DNA of 8,749 nt. Source: JAYGED01 sp046582565. GTDB lineage: Bacteria; Pseudomonadota; Alphaproteobacteria; JAAXGF01. The position numbers were made by a program, and so were the translations under genes. The DNA lies in NCBI GenBank assembly GCA_046582565.1, contig JAYGED010000276.1:1-8749 (forward strand). The letters run 5' to 3'. Below the pieces are notes generated by a model that was not told the DNA's origin, did no database searches, and saw only the letters and a list, made by a program, of their open reading frames with translations. This document shows, one piece after another, positions 6,963-8,749 of this stretch (the stretch's first letter is position 1; each line of letters starts with the position of its first letter).

Positions 6963-8512
6963 CCGGCAACGTCCTCTTTATCACCGCCGATCAGTGGCGG
7001 GGCGAATGCTTATCGGCCCTCGGACATCCCTGCCTCAAGACGCCGAACCTGGATCGCCTGGCCGGAGACGGCATGCTGTTTTCCAAGCATTATTCCCAGG
7101 CGACGCCCTGTGGGCCGGGACGGGCCAGCCTCTATACGGGCCTCTATCTCCATAACCACCGCTCCGTGGCGAATGGCACGCCGCTCGATGCACGCCATAC
7201 CAACGTCGCTCTGGAGGCGCGCAAGCAGGGCTACGGTCCGGTGCTGTTCGGCTATACGGATGTGGCCGCCGACCCCCGCACCCTGGCGGTGGGCGATCCT
7301 TCGACCTTGAGTAATGAAGGACTGTTGCCCGGCATGACGCCGGGGGTTTATCTGGGCACCGATAATCTTGCCTGGATCGCTGATCTCGAAGCCAAGGGCT
7401 ATGATGTGGCGACCGGCGTCTATGACGTCTTTCTGCCCAAGTCCGATTACCCCGGCGCCGAAGGGCGCGGGCCGACCTATCCGCCGGCGCGATATGCCGC
7501 CGAGGACAGCAACACCGCTTTCCTCACGGATCATGCCATTCGCCATATGTCGCCGCGCCGGGATAAACCCTGGTTCGTGCATCTGTCCTATTTGTCGCCG
7601 CATCCGCCTTTCGTGGTGCCCGAGCCTTACCACGACATGTACGACCCGGCCGACACGCCGCCGGTCAGTCGCGCGGCCAGCCCCGAGGAAGAAGGCGAGC
7701 AGCATCCCTGGCTCGCCTATTTTCTTCATAATCAGATAGGCACCGGTTTTTCGGTGGGCCATACGGCGGCCGATAATCTTTCTCTGTCGGACAGCGACAT
7801 CCGCCAGCTCCGGGCGACCTATTACGCCATGATGAGCGAGGTCGACACCCAGGTCGGGCGGCTCATCGAGCACCTCAAGGAGAGCGGTCAGTACGACAAC
7901 ACATTGATCGTGTTTTGCTCCGATCATGGCGAACAGCTGGGCGATCACTGGCTCTATGCCAAATTCAGCTATTTCGACCAGTCATTCCATATTCCCCTGA
8001 TCCTGCGCGACCCCCGATCCGAAGCCGATAAGGGGCGCGGTAGTGTGATCTCGGACTTCACCGAGAACATCGATGTCATGCCGACCATCATCGACTGGCT
8101 CGGCGGACGGATACCGGTGGCCTGCGACGGCGCCTCCCTGCTGCCCTTCGGGGGCGGGGAAACACCCGCGAGCTGGCGACGCGAGGTCCATTGGGCCTAT
8201 GATTTCCGCAATCTGAGGACTCGCCGGGCCGAGCGCGCCCTGGGCCTGACCTCGGACCAATGCACCATGACGGTGTTCCGCGACGAGCATTACAAATACG
8301 TCCATTTCACCGCGCTTCCGGCGCTGCTGTTTGATTTGGAAGCAGACCCGGAGGAATTTCACAATCTTGCCGACGACCCGGCCCATCAGGGGCTGGTTCT
8401 GGAATATGCTCAGAAAATGCTGAGTTGGCGCATAAATCACGATGACCGCGCCCTGGCCAACAGCCTGCTGACATCCGACGGGGTGATCGAGGGCGATGGG
8501 GCGCGGCGATAA
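6959..8512 (+). CDS. Formylglycine-dependent sulfatase / phosphonate monoester hydrolase-like enzyme
   Basis: This 517-residue protein is an alkaline phosphatase-superfamily type I sulfatase closest in pattern to phosphonate monoester hydrolases (PMH), cytoplasmic enzymes that cleave phosphonate and phosphate esters and, promiscuously, sulfate esters. Seen in order: metal ligand Asp11 in TADQWR; the sulfatase signature CGPGRASLYTG (51-61), with Cys51 in C-x-P-x-R as the likely formylglycine precursor; YLHNHRSV (63-70) and Asn72; GYT (98-100) followed by DPRT (105-108); SPHPPF (213-218) with His215; SDHGEQLGDH (321-330) with Asp322 and His323; Lys335; and a C-terminal KYVHFTALP and LLFDLEADP region. 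These match PMH positions one by one except where PMHs have a Thr, here Asp101. It starts at GTG 6959, inside the previous stop (GTGA); the next Met, residue 39, would remove Asp11. No signal peptide is seen. A formylglycine-generating enzyme must be encoded elsewhere. Whether the natural substrate is a phosphonate, phosphate or sulfate ester is open. Confidence 0.88.
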   Translation: MTGNVLFITADQWRGECLSALGHPCLKTPNLDRLAGDGMLFSKHYSQATPCGPGRASLYTGLYLHNHRSVANGTPLDARHTNVALEARKQGYGPVLFGYTDVAADPRTLAVGDPSTLSNEGLLPGMTPGVYLGTDNLAWIADLEAKGYDVATGVYDVFLPKSDYPGAEGRGPTYPPARYAAEDSNTAFLTDHAIRHMSPRRDKPWFVHLSYLSPHPPFVVPEPYHDMYDPADTPPVSRAASPEEEGEQHPWLAYFLHNQIGTGFSVGHTAADNLSLSDSDIRQLRATYYAMMSEVDTQVGRLIEHLKESGQYDNTLIVFCSDHGEQLGDHWLYAKFSYFDQSFHIPLILRDPRSEADKGRGSVISDFTENIDVMPTIIDWLGGRIPVACDGASLLPFGGGETPASWRREVHWAYDFRNLRTRRAERALGLTSDQCTMTVFRDEHYKYVHFTALPALLFDLEADPEEFHNLADDPAHQGLVLEYAQKMLSWRINHDDRALANSLLTSDGVIEGDGARR

Positions 8513-8514
8513 TT

Positions 8515-8519
8515 GGAGG
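8515..8519 (+). promoter_or_regulatory. Ribosome binding site of the GFA-type gene
   Basis: GGAGG lies 6 bases before the ATG at 8526 and begins 2 bases after the TAA of the sulfatase gene (8510-8512). It supports both the start choice and co-transcription with the gene before it. Confidence 0.7.
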
Positions 8520-8525
8520 CTGACC

Positions 8526-8749
8526 ATGACTGACGAGGCGAAGATGACCGGCGGCTGCCTATGCGGCGCGGTGCGATATGAGGCCACGGGCGATAGCTTC
8601 GGCGTTATCCACTGCCATTGCAGCAGTTGCCGCAAACACAACGGCGCGCCCGTCGTCACCCTGGCCGGATTCATGGCCGATCGGGTCGAATGGAGCGGCG
8701 ATGCGCGAAAGATTTATGAGTCATCGCCCGGCGTCGGCCGCGCCTTTTG
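8526..8749 (+). CDS. GFA/CENP-V family zinc protein, N-terminal part, partial at 3' end
   Basis: The frame opens at ATG 8526 and runs off the window after 74 codons plus two bases, so the stop is not seen. The N-terminus shows the cysteine pattern of the glutathione-dependent formaldehyde-activating (GFA) family: GGCLCGAVRYE at residues 9-19 (Cys11, Cys13) and HCHCSSCRK at 29-37 (Cys30, Cys32, Cys35). The last visible residues GRAF, followed by TG, fit the next family cysteine. In characterised relatives such as Gfa these cysteines bind zinc, and the fold was proposed to help glutathione add to formaldehyde, although most family members are uncharacterised and that activity is disputed. A second Met at residue 7 directly precedes the conserved part, but GGAGG 6 bases before the first Met favours 8526. 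The gene follows the sulfatase by 13 bases and is probably its operon partner, perhaps dealing with an aldehyde or thiol adduct made by the pathway (inference). Confidence 0.85.
   Translation, partial: MTDEAKMTGGCLCGAVRYEATGDSFGVIHCHCSSCRKHNGAPVVTLAGFMADRVEWSGDARKIYESSPGVGRAF

Noticed and set aside
7010..7948. A 312-codon open frame on the minus strand
   Set aside because: It is antisense to the sulfatase/PMH-like gene, which has intact catalytic motifs throughout. The translation resembles no family and contains Arg/His/Gly-rich composition typical of shadow frames.
1..8749. Mobile elements, CRISPR arrays, tRNA or rRNA genes, prophage or defence systems
   Set aside because: Reading both strands I found no transposase, integrase, long terminal repeats, regularly spaced repeats or tRNA-like cloverleaf; almost all bases lie in metabolic or transport genes.

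Overview
The window looks like a chromosomal segment of a GC-rich proteobacterium, most likely an alphaproteobacterium (Rhodospirillales- or Rhizobiales-like). I infer this from GC-rich codon use, a TRAP transporter of the mannitol/chloroaromatic class, a PrpE-type propionyl-CoA synthetase, a phosphonate monoester hydrolase-like sulfatase and a GFA-fold protein. There is no rRNA, tRNA, CRISPR array, insertion sequence or phage gene. Coding density is very high: the longest non-coding stretch is 118 bases.

Layout. (1) Bases 1-3329, plus strand: a probable import-and-hydrolysis operon. It holds the 3' end of a TRAP small permease (DctQ), the TRAP large permease (DctM), an unrecognised 65-residue two-helix membrane protein with a strong ribosome binding site, and an amidase-signature hydrolase. 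The gaps are 45, 67 and 38 bases. The periplasmic solute receptor (DctP) is not visible and probably lies upstream. (2) Bases 3326-5233, minus strand: propionyl-CoA synthetase (PrpE). Its stop codon overlaps the amidase stop in a shared TTAA. (3) Bases 5234-5351: a 118-base divergent intergenic region, the only obvious place for two back-to-back promoters. (4) Bases 5352-8749, plus strand: a compact operon of a ThDP-dependent acetolactate-synthase-like enzyme, a formylglycine sulfatase/phosphonate monoester hydrolase overlapping it by 4 bases (GTGA), and, 13 bases later, the 5' part of a GFA/CENP-V-type zinc protein that runs off the window.

How the genes may work together (inference): the TRAP system could import an organic anion with an amide bond that the amidase cleaves. 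The second operon pairs a C-C bond lyase or ligase with a phospho/sulfo-ester hydrolase and a small zinc protein that might handle a reactive aldehyde or thiol adduct. PrpE may feed propionate released by catabolism into propionyl-CoA, or may simply sit between two unrelated operons. No substrate can be read from the sequence alone. The most interesting points are the tightly coupled ThDP-enzyme/PMH-like gene pair, an apparent active-site change (Thr to Asp) in the PMH-like enzyme, and the uncharacterised small membrane protein in the TRAP operon.
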